The translations under genes were made by a program, and so were the position numbers. The notes beneath the pieces were generated by a model. That model was not told the origin of the DNA and made no database searches. It was given only the letters and a program-made list of their open reading frames with translations. Shown piece after piece: positions 45,497-56,428 of a stretch of DNA of 64,000 nt; within the stretch, counting starts at the first letter, position 1, and every line of letters begins with the position of its first letter. Source of the DNA: Bacidia rubella (taxonomy: Eukaryota; Ascomycota; Lecanoromycetes; Lecanorales; Ramalinaceae). The stretch spans positions 1,550,001-1,614,000 of the forward strand of contig JAVTIF010000012.1 in NCBI GenBank assembly GCA_032158265.1. Reading direction: 5' to 3'.

Positions 45497-45866
45497 GTTC
45501 GATGGACTTCCGGAGCGGAACAGTGGAGGAATAATTTCCTGAGAGGATAAGTTGGTGGCTGCCTAGAAGTCTGTATCGATTGTCGAAAGCAAGAGACTTA
45601 TAGTTCAGCTCATGCTTCGGCGGCACCCACTGGAGAGTGAAAGTGTGACATGGTGTCCCCGAGCCGTCGACCGGCAAGAACTCTCGGTAGACCAAGTCTC
45701 AAGGATCTAAGCGCGCAACTTACCATCCGTGCCACAGGGAGAAAAAATCTGCACTGCTACGTCTGGTATCGCTCTTTGCTTGGCTAGTCATTTTGTACGT
45801 CGAGGAGGATAAGATGCGTACTATCACAGCCTTTGCTTAAATTCTGTCTTCCTGTAGGAGACGGTG
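45497..45866. other. Spacer upstream of the methyltransferase
   Basis: About 370 bp between the methyltransferase start and the 3' end of the receptor gene, both on the minus strand. Must contain the methyltransferase promoter. No site recognised. Confidence 0.4.
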
Positions 45867-47284
45867 CTAAAAGCTCGGACCCCAGCTTCTTTCTTGTTGA
45901 CGATCTTCCTTATTCTGTCCACTGACGAAGAGATCCGTCCTCACATGAATACCGCTATCGGCTTTTGAATGCGATGGCTTGTGCTGTTGGTTATTGGTGC
46001 GCTCCTCCAATCGAACGAAACCTTGCTCGCTCTCTTCAGCCACAGTAGTTGAACCGAGTCTACCGCCAAACTTGCTTCTCAAATGGTGAGGCTCCCAAGA
46101 ATACCTGCCCGCCAGTTTTCCAGACGGCGCCGAACTTCCTTTGCTGCTCCAATGCGAGCGATTGACGGAACCGAAAAGCATGAGATTCAGAATTGGACGC
46201 AGTGATGGGAGACATGCTATGAGACGATTAGAAACCAAGAGTTAATAGGAAGGGCTGGTTGACATACCGCAAGCTATGCCAATGTGACTTTCGACGCCCG
46301 TCCAGATCTGTACGTTTACGAAGTTCCAAGTGATGTCGGGTGATTGCAAGTCAAGGTTGAGTATAAAGGTGAACCGTGCAATTGATACACTGACGACACT
46401 AGTGCATAATTTATCAGAATCAGAATTCGCGACATTTGTCCTTCAACTTACAAGATACCGAGCACAAAGATACTGCTCAAGGCAAGCTTCTGTGCTGTCG
46501 GAAGCTGTAAGCCCCATATGAAAGGCAATGGTAGGACGAGAAGAGCTGCATCTGTAATGATGTTCGGTATGGAATTCCCATTGAAGAATTGGTTGACGTT
46601 GACTCGGCAAGCGAAGCTATTGGGTGAAGTAGTAGGCGCAAACCGCGTCCAGAACGCTTCTACTGGTTGACATTGAAGAATCGTGACGAGCATCTAAAGC
46701 ACATCAGGAAGAGATAGACAAGATGCAAGGATTTCCGACTTACCACTGCAATGCCCCACGCGCTCACCACTGCCGTGAGGATGTAGATGGGTACTCTGAT
46801 CCTACTCTGCTTGAAAATACGCCAGTAAAAGGCAAGCAGAGAGAATTTTACGCTGCAAATGATACAAGTATACGAGACTTCGGAGATAAAGAGACCCTTG
46901 GCCCAGGCAATGGCGGCATCTGGTGGTCCAACCCATACATGGCGACCAAGACCATGCTCGACCACTAGGTTGCTCAGCTTTCAAACATAAACAGGATGTG
47001 AATATCCTCACTGTAAGTAATCGAGACAATCATCATCGTGAAAGCTGCGGCCTTTCCTACAGTCAGTAATTGACTCATTTACAGTGGCTTCTTGGCCGAC
47101 GTACGATGGCTGGTAGCATCAACCAGTCATCCCACCACAGAGGTTGTCGGGTGACCCGTCGCGCAATGAATCTCAAGCAGATTGCTAGGACTGCGACCAC
47201 AAAAGTCGCAATATTCACTCCTAGTATGCGTGGCACTTGAGATTCTGATAGGTCAAGACCAGGCGGTGGAGGTGGCGCTGCCAT
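45867..47284 (-). CDS. Pth11-like seven-helix receptor (rhodopsin domain)
   Basis: Six exons: 47284-47105, 47051-47012, 46964-46744, 46693-46452, 46398-46268 and 46216-45867. The five introns of 47-53 bp are all phase-consistent and give 387 residues. Family marks: LWWDDWLMLPA after helix 1, MVEHGLGRHVW after helix 2, CSVKFSLLAFYWRIF in helix 3, LQCQPVEAFW after helix 4, ITDAALLVLPLPFIW in helix 5, and GIACACLPSLRPIL closing helix 7. The cytosolic tail of about 105 residues is polar. Likely a plasma-membrane receptor for an unknown cue. It is the nearest gene to the left of the RiPP cluster, about 1.9 kb away. Confidence 0.85.
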
Positions 47285-49178
47285 CGCGCAAGGACCACTG
47301 GGGGTTTTTCGCTCAATTCAGGCGACCACAGCCCAATGTTTTGAGTGTTGGTGATGAAGTTCTACCCAGTCGCGCCGTAGTCGTAGAGCTTTTGGTAGAT
47401 TGCGGTGATATTCGTGATGAGTAAGCAAGCTTTGGCTCCGTGTGCAGCAACCGACAACTAAAGCTAAAACAAACTCGAAAGCCTTACCTCACAAATCCTT
47501 GCACTAGTGCGACTCGCTTTCACAGCTAGTCAAACGCAAGAGACTTCCGTTGGAAAGCAGGCAGGAGTACTCTGATCAAGGCAAGATGTACAGCGCAGAC
47601 GGAATGCGCCAGATTGCGTCTATTAAACTATTAAGATTGGGCGGTAAGCAAAGTCCGTCGGCTATGTCATCCGAGATGCAGTACGTTTCAGCACGTCTGC
47701 AACGAGCAAGTCTTCGCAAGGCAATTGCAAGTAGCATGCGGCACAATGCAAGCCACAGCAGCCAAGAACGAAATTTCCTCCGCTGGTGTATTTTTAGAAA
47801 CAAGAAAGTATGTTAGAATGGCTGATGTGCGTCGGAAATGCACAATCTTTCATGATGAGAATCGGATATTGACTTTTGATCAAAGGTCGTTTTTGCTATG
47901 CGAAAATTAGCCGTCACCAATTTCAAGGCTGTTTTCTTGAATTGCTCAGCGGTTGAACCTGTAACCCATGTAATATATTGCGAAACGGTCAATTTATTTC
48001 TGGGAGTAACAACATTTCTCAAAATTGGTGGCGGGGTCAGAACAATCTCGCGGAGGAGGAAGGCATGATCTGTGTGGCACGCAAGTGCCGTAAGCCGTCA
48101 TTGAACTTGAATTAGTCAAGGAGTAGCACTACTCGTCTGCGACTGCAGGTTTTGTAGACCTTGGACGCTCTTTGGTCAGGTAGACGAGTTGACTGCGGGC
48201 AGAATCCTTTATCCTTCAAAGCTAATGCAGTCATACAGCAAGCTCCCCTTCATTATGCAGGTAAGATATAGGCGTCGGGCCTAGCGCTCTTTTTGATGAA
48301 CGATCAGCTCGTGCGCAGGCTGTGGATCAGCAATTGCATTGCCATCGGGAATGATTGCCGGCCGACTATCTCGTGGCATGCGCCATCTATGTCATTGGCT
48401 CTCCAATGCAGCTACAACACACATGAAGCTGACAGTGCATATGCAGGAGGTGAATGCGGGGCCATACACTCCTGTCATCTATTGGGGCGCTTGGATTTGA
48501 CGTGCATGTCGTAAGTTGAAGGATTGAGAGAAGGTTGCGACCATTGGCCTCGGCTTTCTAGCGGGCCGCCCAGCCGGGTATCATTGAGTCTAGTGATATA
48601 TTACAATCATATAATACCGCTATACCATTTCCATTTACTCTATTGCGCATTCCTGGCAATGTAGCGTTATCAAACACCCCACGTGCTCGACAACATGCCT
48701 CCATAGACAGGAATGATCGACGCCAGTACGGAAGCCATGTACGGTCCTCTTGCCTGTCCAACAGGGGTCAACATGATAATCAATACTATTCGCGTCAATT
48801 GCATGGCTACGGGCGCGTCAAGGATATGTTGTTGCATGGTAACGCCGCAGCCACACAGCTTTAAAGCTCTTGAAAAGATGTCTAGGTCAATTTGTGGCCT
48901 CTTGTTCGACCGTTTGTCAATCGTTTGACAATGTCTAACTGACTGCAGTGGTTCATTTGAACCCTGATCAAAGGCGCTAGAGGCGATGATCAAGAGTTGG
49001 CACATCTCTTTCCTTCAAAAGGGTCAAGAGCCATTGCGGAATGTGCACGCTCTTGAAGGTACAAAAGCATTCAAGATCCCGACGCACGTGGCAACTTGTC
49101 TAAACGCTCCAATTCCCTTCACGTTCCTTACAGCTGCTTCTCAGCATCGGAGTTAACGGGGCTGCCTAAAAGCCGAAT
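47285..49178. other. Intergenic left border of the RiPP cluster
   Basis: About 1.9 kb with no supported gene. CACGTG motifs lie at 48680-48685 and 49085-49090, the latter about 90 bp before the hydrolase start. Confidence 0.4.
49085..49090. promoter_or_regulatory. CACGTG motif before the cluster hydrolase
   Basis: A palindromic E-box, the kind bound by fungal bHLH regulators, 89 bp upstream of the hydrolase ATG. Single copies are common in genomes, so the role is only suggested. Confidence 0.3.
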
Positions 49179-50106
49179 ATGAACCTACTGTCGGCTTTCC
49201 TTTCCATTTCAGCATTGATCAGTCATCTCGCTCTCGCCGCTTCAACATTCAGCATGCCATCATTGACGGTAGTTCTGGTACCCGGAGCTTTCCATGTCGA
49301 CTCGTCGATGGATCTCTTGGGTGCGCAACTCCAACAAAGAGGTTACAATGTGAGAACATGGGGTCTTGTGACAGTCAATAGACCTCAAACATCCGTCGAA
49401 CTGGACACGAAGGCTCTGGCTGAGGCAATATTGAAGCCTCTGATCGTGGAGCAGGGCAAGGACGTTGTGCTCTATTTGCACTCATATGCAGGCTTTCCAG
49501 GCAGTGGTGCTATCGCAGGGCTGTCCAAAGCTGAACGAGGTGCCAAAGGCAAGCTTGGCGGTGTAATCGGTCTCATATATCAATCCGCTTTTGTGCCTCA
49601 GCCTGGCAACACTCTGCTTCAGATGATTGGTGGTAGTTGGGCACCATGGCAGGATCCAGATGTAAGCTATCCTCCTCGGTGTCATAATTCTCTTTAGCGG
49701 ATCGCTGATTGGATCAAAGGAAAAAGCGGGCCTCGTCCTGGTAAAAGATCCTAAGAAGACCTTCTATGCTGATGTTCCCGAGCCTCTAAGCTCGGAAGCG
49801 GCGAATCAGATCTATGGTCAATCTCTCCTATCATTTACTTCTCCTTCTGGACCTGTATATTACCAAGAACATACTTATGATGGACGGCGAGTCTATCTAC
49901 ACACAGAACAGGATCAGGCACTTCCTCCTTTTGCACAGGATATGTTCATTCAGAATAGTGGAGCTGAGTGGAAAGTCGTAAATCTGAACACCAGCCACAG
50001 TCCTTTTCTGAGCGAAACAGAGAAGTTAGCAGGAACCGTAGAGGAGAATATCTTAGCATTTAGTTCGAGTTTCCAAGCTGTGGAGGCACCCAAAGGTACA
50101 AGCTAG
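49179..50106 (+). CDS. Secreted alpha/beta hydrolase
   Basis: Exons 49179-49661 and 49720-50106 (58-bp intron with a GCTGAT branch site, phase 0) give 289 residues. A signal peptide covers about residues 1-20. The fold belongs to the RsbQ/EstC-like group common in fungal metabolite clusters: VVLVPGAFH near 31-39, nucleophile Ser102 in LYLHSYAG, and a C-terminal catalytic His near 254 in TSHSPFLSE. The position before the Ser is His and the one before that Leu, usual for this subgroup. In context it could hydrolyse an ester or amide of the cluster product or of a precursor fragment; this is inference. The next gene, PAL-like, follows 259 bp downstream on the same strand. Confidence 0.8.
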
Positions 50107-50188
50107 CGAAAGGTGCGGAGTCTTGACATTTTCCGCCGAATCAAAGTGTATACAATGTTCCATATGTGAAGAATAGAAAACTATCAAA

Positions 50189-50312
50189 CACGTGGGTATC
50201 AAAATGTGAAGTCTTCTCCTGGAGATCCAAAAATCGGCCGGGCACCTTAGGGCCTAGCGCTTAGATAGTCTGCAGATGTCGCTTCTTCGTTTGTACGCCG
50301 AGGCCTCACGTG
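50189..50312. promoter_or_regulatory. Two CACGTG motifs before the lyase gene
   Basis: CACGTG at 50189-50194 and at 50307-50312, which is 54 bp upstream of the lyase ATG. Together with those at 48680 and 49085 there are four in 1.7 kb ahead of the first two cluster genes. None was noticed before the precursor, UstYa, P450 or O-methyltransferase genes. Confidence 0.35.
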
Positions 50313-50365
50313 CGCGACCTCTCGGCGTCTTCTTAAATGGGTGACGCAACTTCTTTAGAAACACG

Positions 50366-52571
50366 ATGAACAAGATTCTACTTGAGCATTGGAATGTTCT
50401 TGGGCAAGACTTAGAGAACTCTGATTGCAGTAAGACGGTCAGCGGTCATGGGCTCGACATTGCAACCGTGGTGTTGGTCTCCTGGTACGCTTAATCTCAA
50501 GGTTCACTTTCGCCGAACTAACGATCCGTGTACATCAGCCATTCCGCTCGAGTGGAAGTCACCGATCAAGCTTGCAACGCCATCGATGATGGTGAAAGAG
50601 CCTTCAAGAAGGTCGCGGAAAAGGAGCACAACATCTATGGTATGTTCGAATCTTCACGCAGCGTAAGGAAAAATTTAAATTATCGTCCAAGGCGTGAATA
50701 CTGGATTCGGCGGCAGTGCCAACACTCGAACGTTGAAATCGATATCTCTGAAGAAGGATCTGTTGAATGGTTTACTTTATGGCATGCTCGGTGATCATGC
50801 TATAGACGCGGCAAACAGGAGGGTTCTGTCACTCGACCACAGTGCCAAAATGATTATACCGGAGTCGTGGGCGCGTGCCACCATGTTGGTTCGAATCAAC
50901 TCATTGTCTCACGGCGCCTCGGGGATCTCATCCACCACTGTCGACCAGCTAGCTCAGCTTTTGAATCACGATGTCACTCCCGGCATCCCGTTACGAGGAA
51001 GCATCTCGGCATCTGGTGATCTGAGCCCACTTGCATACGTAGCAGGCTTGCTAGAAGGGAATCCCGCTATTACTGCCTGGGTTGGCAGTAGATCAGGTGG
51101 TGCGAGACGTTTAAAACCTGCTGATGAGGCTTTGTCTGACCAAGACTTACGCCGATGCGATCTGAACCCTCGAGAGGCGCTGGCTTTGGTGAATGGCACG
51201 TCAGTCTCGGCTGGAGTGGCAGCACTCGCTATGCACGAAGCTGTTCACCTGGTGACTCTCGCGCAGGCTTTGACAGCAATGAGTGTTGAGGGGCTGAGGG
51301 GCACGGACGAGAGTTTCGATCCATTCTTTTCCCTTGTTCGACCTCATTGGGGTCAGGCAGAGTCTGCACGCAACATTCATAGTCTTTTACAGGGCTCAAA
51401 ACTGCTGTCCCGGACCGACAACTACGACGACAAATCTTTGCGACAGGATCGTTATTCTATTCGGACGGCATCACAATGGATTGGACCAATCTTGGAAGAT
51501 CTCGCTCTTGCGCACCACCAGGTGACTACTGAGCTGAATTGTGCTACAGATAATCCTTTAGTCGAGCGCAGCGTGCCTAGAGTCATCCACGGTGGTAATT
51601 TCCAAGCCCAAAGTATCACATCAGCCATGGAAAAGCTCCGCCAAGCTATTCAGTCCATTGGTCGTCTGCTTTTCACCCAGTGCACGGAGGTCATCAACCC
51701 CGCTACATCTCGCGGTCTCCCACCAAATTTAGTATTTGCCGAGCCATCCGAGTCCTACGTTTTCAAGGGAACCGATATACTGATTGCATCTCTTCTCTCA
51801 GAGCTTGGATACCTTGCAAATCCCGTGACGCCTCATGTCCAGACGGCTGAAATGGGCAATCAGGCATTGAACTCGCTCGCACTTGTCTCAGCTCGATATT
51901 CAATGGACGCTTTGAATGTGTTAAAACAACTAGCGGCTGCTCATTTGGTTGCTATCTGTCAAGCGCTCGACTTGCGGGTCTTCCAGTCAAAGTTCCTAGC
52001 GTCACTTTTCCCACTGTTTCGGGAGGAACTCAAGAACATTATCCATCGGAACCTGATATCAGGAGACGCATCCGAGGATCTACTACACACTTGTTGGAAA
52101 GCATTCGTGGATAGGACGGAAGAGTCTACGAACTTAGACACAGCTCCTCGTCTGCGTGGTGCCATTGCACATATCCAATTGTTTATCATACCGCATTTGA
52201 CGTCTTCTCAAGAGAGCTTGAGAGCATTGACACAGTCGACACAGTACCTTGGTGACATTGCACTTGCTACATACATGAAAGCGCGAGACGATTACCTTGG
52301 GAACCCTGATGCTAAAGCATCGCTTGGAAAGGGCAGCAGAGAGATCTACAAATACATTCGAGATGACCTCCGTGTCCCGGTGATGGGACCGGTGGTGCAT
52401 GATTCACCAAGTGCCGAGGAGGACAGCAGGCGGCTCGTCACTCTCGGAGAACTCCACGATAGAGTCAGAAGTGCCATGTCTGAGCGTGGCTTGTACAAGC
52501 TTCTGGCGGAATGCATTAGTGAAGTGGATCACACCGACTCTTTGCCCTCACCGCTGAAGAGTAAGCTCTAG
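50366..52571 (+). CDS. Phenylalanine-ammonia-lyase-type enzyme (MIO family)
   Basis: Exons 50366-50484, 50539-50639 and 50692-52571 (introns 54 and 52 bp, phases 2 and 1) give 699 residues, the usual length for fungal PAL. The family deaminates aromatic amino acids, Phe to trans-cinnamate in PAL. The MIO-forming triad Ala-Ser-Gly sits at residues 180-182 in GSISASGDLSPLAY. The catalytic Tyr73 lies in YGVNTGFGG, and ALVNGT, LNCATDNPL and HGGNFQ are conserved active-site stretches. The position that sets aromatic preference (His-Gln in common fungal enzymes, Phe-Leu or His-Leu in plant and bacterial ones) reads Gly-Leu at about 100-101 by hand alignment, so the substrate is uncertain. It lies directly upstream of the RiPP precursor, same strand. 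Confidence 0.9.
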
Positions 52572-53285
52572 CTGACAGAGCTCGCAAGATCTGAAGTTGA
52601 CCTAGAAGTCTATATCAGTCATCGCGTCTGGATAGGGCATCTTATTCGATCCCACGGCTTGACACCGAGAACAGTGCATTGAAGCTAGTAGACCTCGGAC
52701 TCCGTGGTCTCCCAACACACGGATGTGAAGAGGTCAACCCCGCTTGAAGAACCTTGGGCCGGAAGTCCAAGAAGGATTGCTTCTAAGTAGCTCAAGCCAT
52801 TTGCGTATGTCGCGCAGTAGCTTCGCAATTGACTCTGTGCCACTTGTCTATCGGATTTTCATTCGCGCCGACGCGATGGACACTAGTGTATTGAGAAATG
52901 CAGAATGCAAGGCAATCGTACCGACATTTGGACCAATAGACTGTCCAGACGCGGAAGAAGCTTTTTCCACCTGCAGGATGATGTTGCCGCTCCAGTTGCA
53001 CCGAAAGGGCCCTCTACGGTAGCTGTCAAGATCCTGGTCGAAGCTTCGGTGCTAACGCAGCTTTAGTGCGCTATGACATATGTCTTGCATTGCAGCTGTT
53101 TAGAGTTCATGATAGTAATGATCCTTCACCGCGTTGTATTGAGCAAAGACTTCCAGAGCCCCCTCATGATTACCACTCGAATCTTGCCGTCAGCTCCTCC
53201 TCTTAGATCTTGAAGAAACACGTCTTATAGAGGACATTGATCAACCTCAAAGAAGGTCTTACACCTGTGCTCAAAGCAATCAAGC
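52572..53285. promoter_or_regulatory. Region between the lyase and the RiPP precursor
   Basis: About 710 bp holding the lyase 3' end and the precursor promoter. A 92-codon frame at 52744-53022 has no motif. No regulatory site recognised. Confidence 0.35.
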
Positions 53286-53733
53286 ATGCGTTTCACAATC
53301 ATCTACGTCGCAGGTACTCTCCTAGCCGCCGCAACAGCGATACCTCTTGGTGAGCAGGACAGTCCTAAAGGAACCTCCGACACACTGACAAGACATCACC
53401 GTAGATCCGAATCGAAAGAGAGACGCTGAAGTTGAGAGCGGACCTATCGCGTACCCAGATGCCTACAAGCGAGACGTCGACACCGCACCCATTGCCTACC
53501 CAGACGCTTACAAGCGTGATGTGGCAGAGGCACCTATAGCCTATCCCGACGCGTACAAGAGGGATGTTGCGGATGGCCCAATCGCCTATCCAGATGCTTA
53601 CAAGAGAGACGTTGCAGAGGGTCCGATTGCTTACCCTGATGCTTACAAGCGGGAGGTCCAGAGTGGACCCATTGCATATCCGGATGCCTACAAACGAGAC
53701 TTCAAGGACGTACTGAAGGCGGAATGGTCTTGA
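53286..53733 (+). CDS. RiPP precursor peptide with six PIAYPDAY cores
   Basis: Exons 53286-53349 and 53405-53733 (55-bp intron, GTGAGC...CGTAG with a CTGAC branch site, phase 1) give 130 residues. A signal peptide (about 1-18) is followed by NRKR, a first Kex2-type site, and then six units of 15 residues. Each unit is a variable five-residue spacer (DVAEG, DVDTA, EVQSG and similar), the invariant core PIAYPDAY, and Lys-Arg. Cores are at residues 35-42, 50-57, 65-72, 80-87, 95-102 and 110-117. A short tail ends in AEWS. This is the build of dikaritin precursors, where Kex2 frees repeats that UstYa-type oxidases cyclise through a tyrosine. Two Tyr and one Ile in the core are candidate bridge points (inference). 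A pheromone precursor is the main alternative; the core and the neighbours argue against it. Confidence 0.9.
53443..53691 (+). repeat. Six 45-bp in-frame repeats encoding the core
   Basis: Core-coding segments begin at 53443, 53488, 53533, 53578, 53623 and 53668. All six encode the same eight residues, but with different codons almost everywhere (for example Pro as CCT, CCC, CCA or CCG, and Ala as GCG, GCC, GCT or GCA). Confidence 0.95.
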
Positions 53734-54066
53734 GTGTATGTAAGGGAGCATCAGATACTGTGCCTTTTCGTGTGTATATTCGTGGTCGTTGATAAAGTCA
53801 CTTGGTGGGATAACATATCATATCTTGATGAACGACGAGAATATCGCCTCGTCCATTCCTGCCCATGATTTATATGTTTCGTACATCTCGGATCTGAAAT
53901 TGCGCACTTTAGTAGACAAGCTCTTCAATGTTCGAAGCAGTCGCATGGCATATTTTAGAGATCGGGTAGACTAGCTTGCAGGTAGATTTTCCGCGTAAAC
54001 CCGCATGAGGATTGATACCCACTTCGCCATTGTAACACTTCTTGATCAGAGTTTCAACGCAACTTC
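53734..54066. promoter_or_regulatory. Spacer between the precursor and the first UstYa gene
   Basis: About 330 bp, presumably the precursor 3' end and the promoter of the UstYa-like gene. No site recognised. Confidence 0.35.
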
Positions 54067-55088
54067 ATGCCAGTACGAGCCCCATCATTAGACTCCGAGG
54101 ATGCTCCCTTCCTCCCATTGGAGGAGCACAGCGCGATAGGTTCTCGTGGAGCCCTTTCAAAACAACAAAAGGTCGGGGATTACTACTGGCTACGACCCTT
54201 CTTAATACGACCATGGCTACTCCATGCCATCATCATATTCATATACTCCATCTTAGCTCTTACATACGTGCACCGCCAAACATGTCCAGAGTCACTGGCG
54301 CCAAGTATGCTTCCTCAAACTAGGCCTTACCGTCGCAATGAACAAGAAATGCTAAACAAGCCCCAGCCTCGCTCAGTAGCCTGGATCGCCATCTCACCAA
54401 GACACTCTTCCACAATCTCTCCAACAGCGCTTTCTCAGGTCGACCGTCAGATGAGACAGATGCGGCATGGGATGCGCTGCTGAAGCCAATGCATCTCCGC
54501 ATCTCAGCGGAAGAGTTACGGCGAGATAACCAAGAGTCAGTCTCGTTGTCAGAGGCCGGTGGCTTCTTAGGCTGGCTGGGAGTCTTCCATGAAGTACATT
54601 GTGTGGTGTGTTCTGTTTAGCCGCCCTTAGATTAAGGAGCAGTCAGAACCTACAGAATACCAAGCTGACAGGTGCGATGGGTAGAGAATGCTACAAAGAG
54701 CGATATACAGTGATCATGGTCAGAAAAATAAGACCGAGGAGGAAGAGAAGCACGACATGTCGCACATCGGTACGTTTAATTCAGATTTGATAGACTCTTC
54801 AGGAATGATTCCTCCGCGAGTATTGGTAGGAAGGTGTGAACACTGATGCGATGTCATCTAGATCACTGCATCGATATCCTCCGACAAGCCTCGCTTTGCC
54901 ACGCGGATGCCTCTCTCACCACGTTTATTTGGCACCCGGAAAAACGACGCCCTATGTTCAATGCCAGCGAGTCCGAACATACGTGTGTAGATTGGAAGAG
55001 ACTGATGGCTTCTGTTGAAGACCGAGTTGTAAGCGAAGAGGAGATACTAAGGCTGGAGAATCCGCTGATGGAATCAACAAACCCGTAG
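54067..55088 (+). CDS. UstYa-family (DUF3328) oxidase 1
   Basis: Exons 54067-54304, 54367-54605, 54685-54769 and 54862-55088 (introns 62, 79 and 92 bp) give 262 residues; all phases agree. One membrane helix is at about 48-68, after a cytosolic start. The two family motifs are intact: FHEVHC at 153-158 and HIDHC at 186-190, followed by IDILRQASLCHAD. A DAAWDALL block (111-118) is also typical. UstYa-type proteins are copper-dependent oxidases in the secretory pathway that build ether or carbon bonds on ribosomal peptides. The gene would be missed as a unit by ORF calling because its exons lie in different frames. It is convergent with the second UstYa gene, 66 bp apart. Confidence 0.88.
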
Positions 55089-55154
55089 CCCATGGATTTT
55101 CGGCAACTATAGAGCATTGATTCTTAGTGGTCTACTGAATCCTGAGCATCATAT

Positions 55155-55920
55155 CTATGGACGCTCCTGACCATATGTCTGCCACTTGCTCGTCCACGCC
55201 ATCAACTGCTGCCAGTCTCTGCACTGGTGCTCAGTACCAAACCCGGTGACGCCCCCAACGGTGTCATTCTTTACCTCAATAGTAGTGTCCGGCTGGCACA
55301 TGAGACTTTGTCGTATGAGATCGATGCAATGTGCAACGTGGCGAGGTGAGGACATCATGGGCATGTCTTCCTCCTTGATTTCATCACCATTGACAGCGGC
55401 GTCGTGTACGAGGTAATATGCTTGTCTGATGCCATTCTGAACGGCAAGGAAAGACTTCATTAGCGTCTGTCCCTTCTTTCCATGTTACAGGATAGGGACA
55501 GGATTCAATACCAGACAGTGCAGTTGATGGAAGACAGAAAACGCAGAGCGCTCAGGTGCCAGCGATGGATGTTTGAAGAAACCTCCTTGTTCAGGAAATA
55601 TCTTAAGCCAAGCTGCATCGGACTCGTACGATGGTGCTGAACCAAAGATGCGTTCGTGAACAAAGGTCTTAGACAAAGTGGATACTGTAGGTTCGCTCAC
55701 GTCAAATCTGAAGCTTTTGTTCAGTATTGAATAACGCACGATGAGGCTCTATCGCTGGATGCTTCTGCTGCGACAATCTCCCGGCTATGAAGCTTGTCGA
55801 TATCCCAACTAAGATGCTGGCTATCCTCAAAAACAGCCCGCCGGCGGACCAGTGTACCTTCTCCTTGATGCCATCTTGAAGACGTGAGTACTTGTACCCT
55901 CGTCTGTCAGAAAGGTGCAT
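55155..55920 (-). CDS. UstYa-family (DUF3328) oxidase 2
   Basis: Exons 55920-55740, 55684-55512 and 55436-55155 (introns 55 and 75 bp, phases 1 and 0) give 211 residues. A membrane helix lies at about 27-46. Motifs: FPEQGGFFKHPSLAPERSAF (90-109), FHQLHC (112-117) and HVAHC (151-155), followed by IDLIRQSLMCQPD; near the end there is an HQCRDWQQL segment that is usual for the family. It differs from oxidase 1 over most of its length, so the two are not a recent duplication and probably do different steps. Other donors for the first intron are possible; GTGCGT with the CTACAG acceptor fits best. It shares a 508-bp divergent upstream region with the P450. Confidence 0.87.
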
Positions 55921-56428
55921 CTTCTTTAGTCACTACCAAATGGACATGCCAATCCAGAGTCACATCGCAGTCAATACTATGCGGCTCGCACCATGGCTCG
56001 ATTATTGCTTGGAAGCTTGTAATCTTTAGTGCAAACTATTACATTGCCTGCATACAGCTACTGTGTAAAGCCGACAAGGAATCGCGCTCCAATCATGAGA
56101 ATCTGATTACGGTTGGGAGGTCATCGCAAATTTTCCCCTCGATATCATCAAAGCGCAGGCTCATTGCGCGCTAGACTGCTCTGAGGATTCCGTTAGAACC
56201 CTCATGCTGGCGGAAGCCTAACTAATGCAACCAGCGTTTAGCCAGTTTCTTGTTTCGGCAACTGAGCTCCGTGCTTGCAGCTCAAGGTGCCGCATATGCG
56301 CACCACGGCACTTGAGCCTAGATTAATCGATTCTGTATTGAATTAGGCGGGGACATTGCATCCATGCAGTACCGTTTCGGCTGTACTTCAAAGTTCCGAT
56401 TCCCATGCTCTAGCGTCACATTGCTGAA
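55921..56428. promoter_or_regulatory. Divergent promoter region, UstYa 2 and P450
   Basis: About 510 bp between two divergently transcribed cluster genes, a natural place for a shared control site. I see no repeated or palindromic motif in it that also occurs before the precursor. Confidence 0.4.

Noticed and set aside
53286..53733. Alpha-type mating pheromone precursor (also a signal peptide plus Lys-Arg-separated repeats)
   Set aside because: The repeated core has no Trp or Cys and does not resemble ascomycete alpha pheromones, and it is surrounded by UstYa, P450 and methyltransferase genes.
54599..54790. 63-codon plus-strand frame inside UstYa 1
   Set aside because: It lies across an intron and an exon in the wrong frame; the spliced model restores both family motifs.
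55685..55739. Shorter first-intron choices for UstYa 2 (28-44 bp)
   Set aside because: They are too short or the phases disagree; the 55-bp GTGCGT to CTACAG intron keeps the frame.
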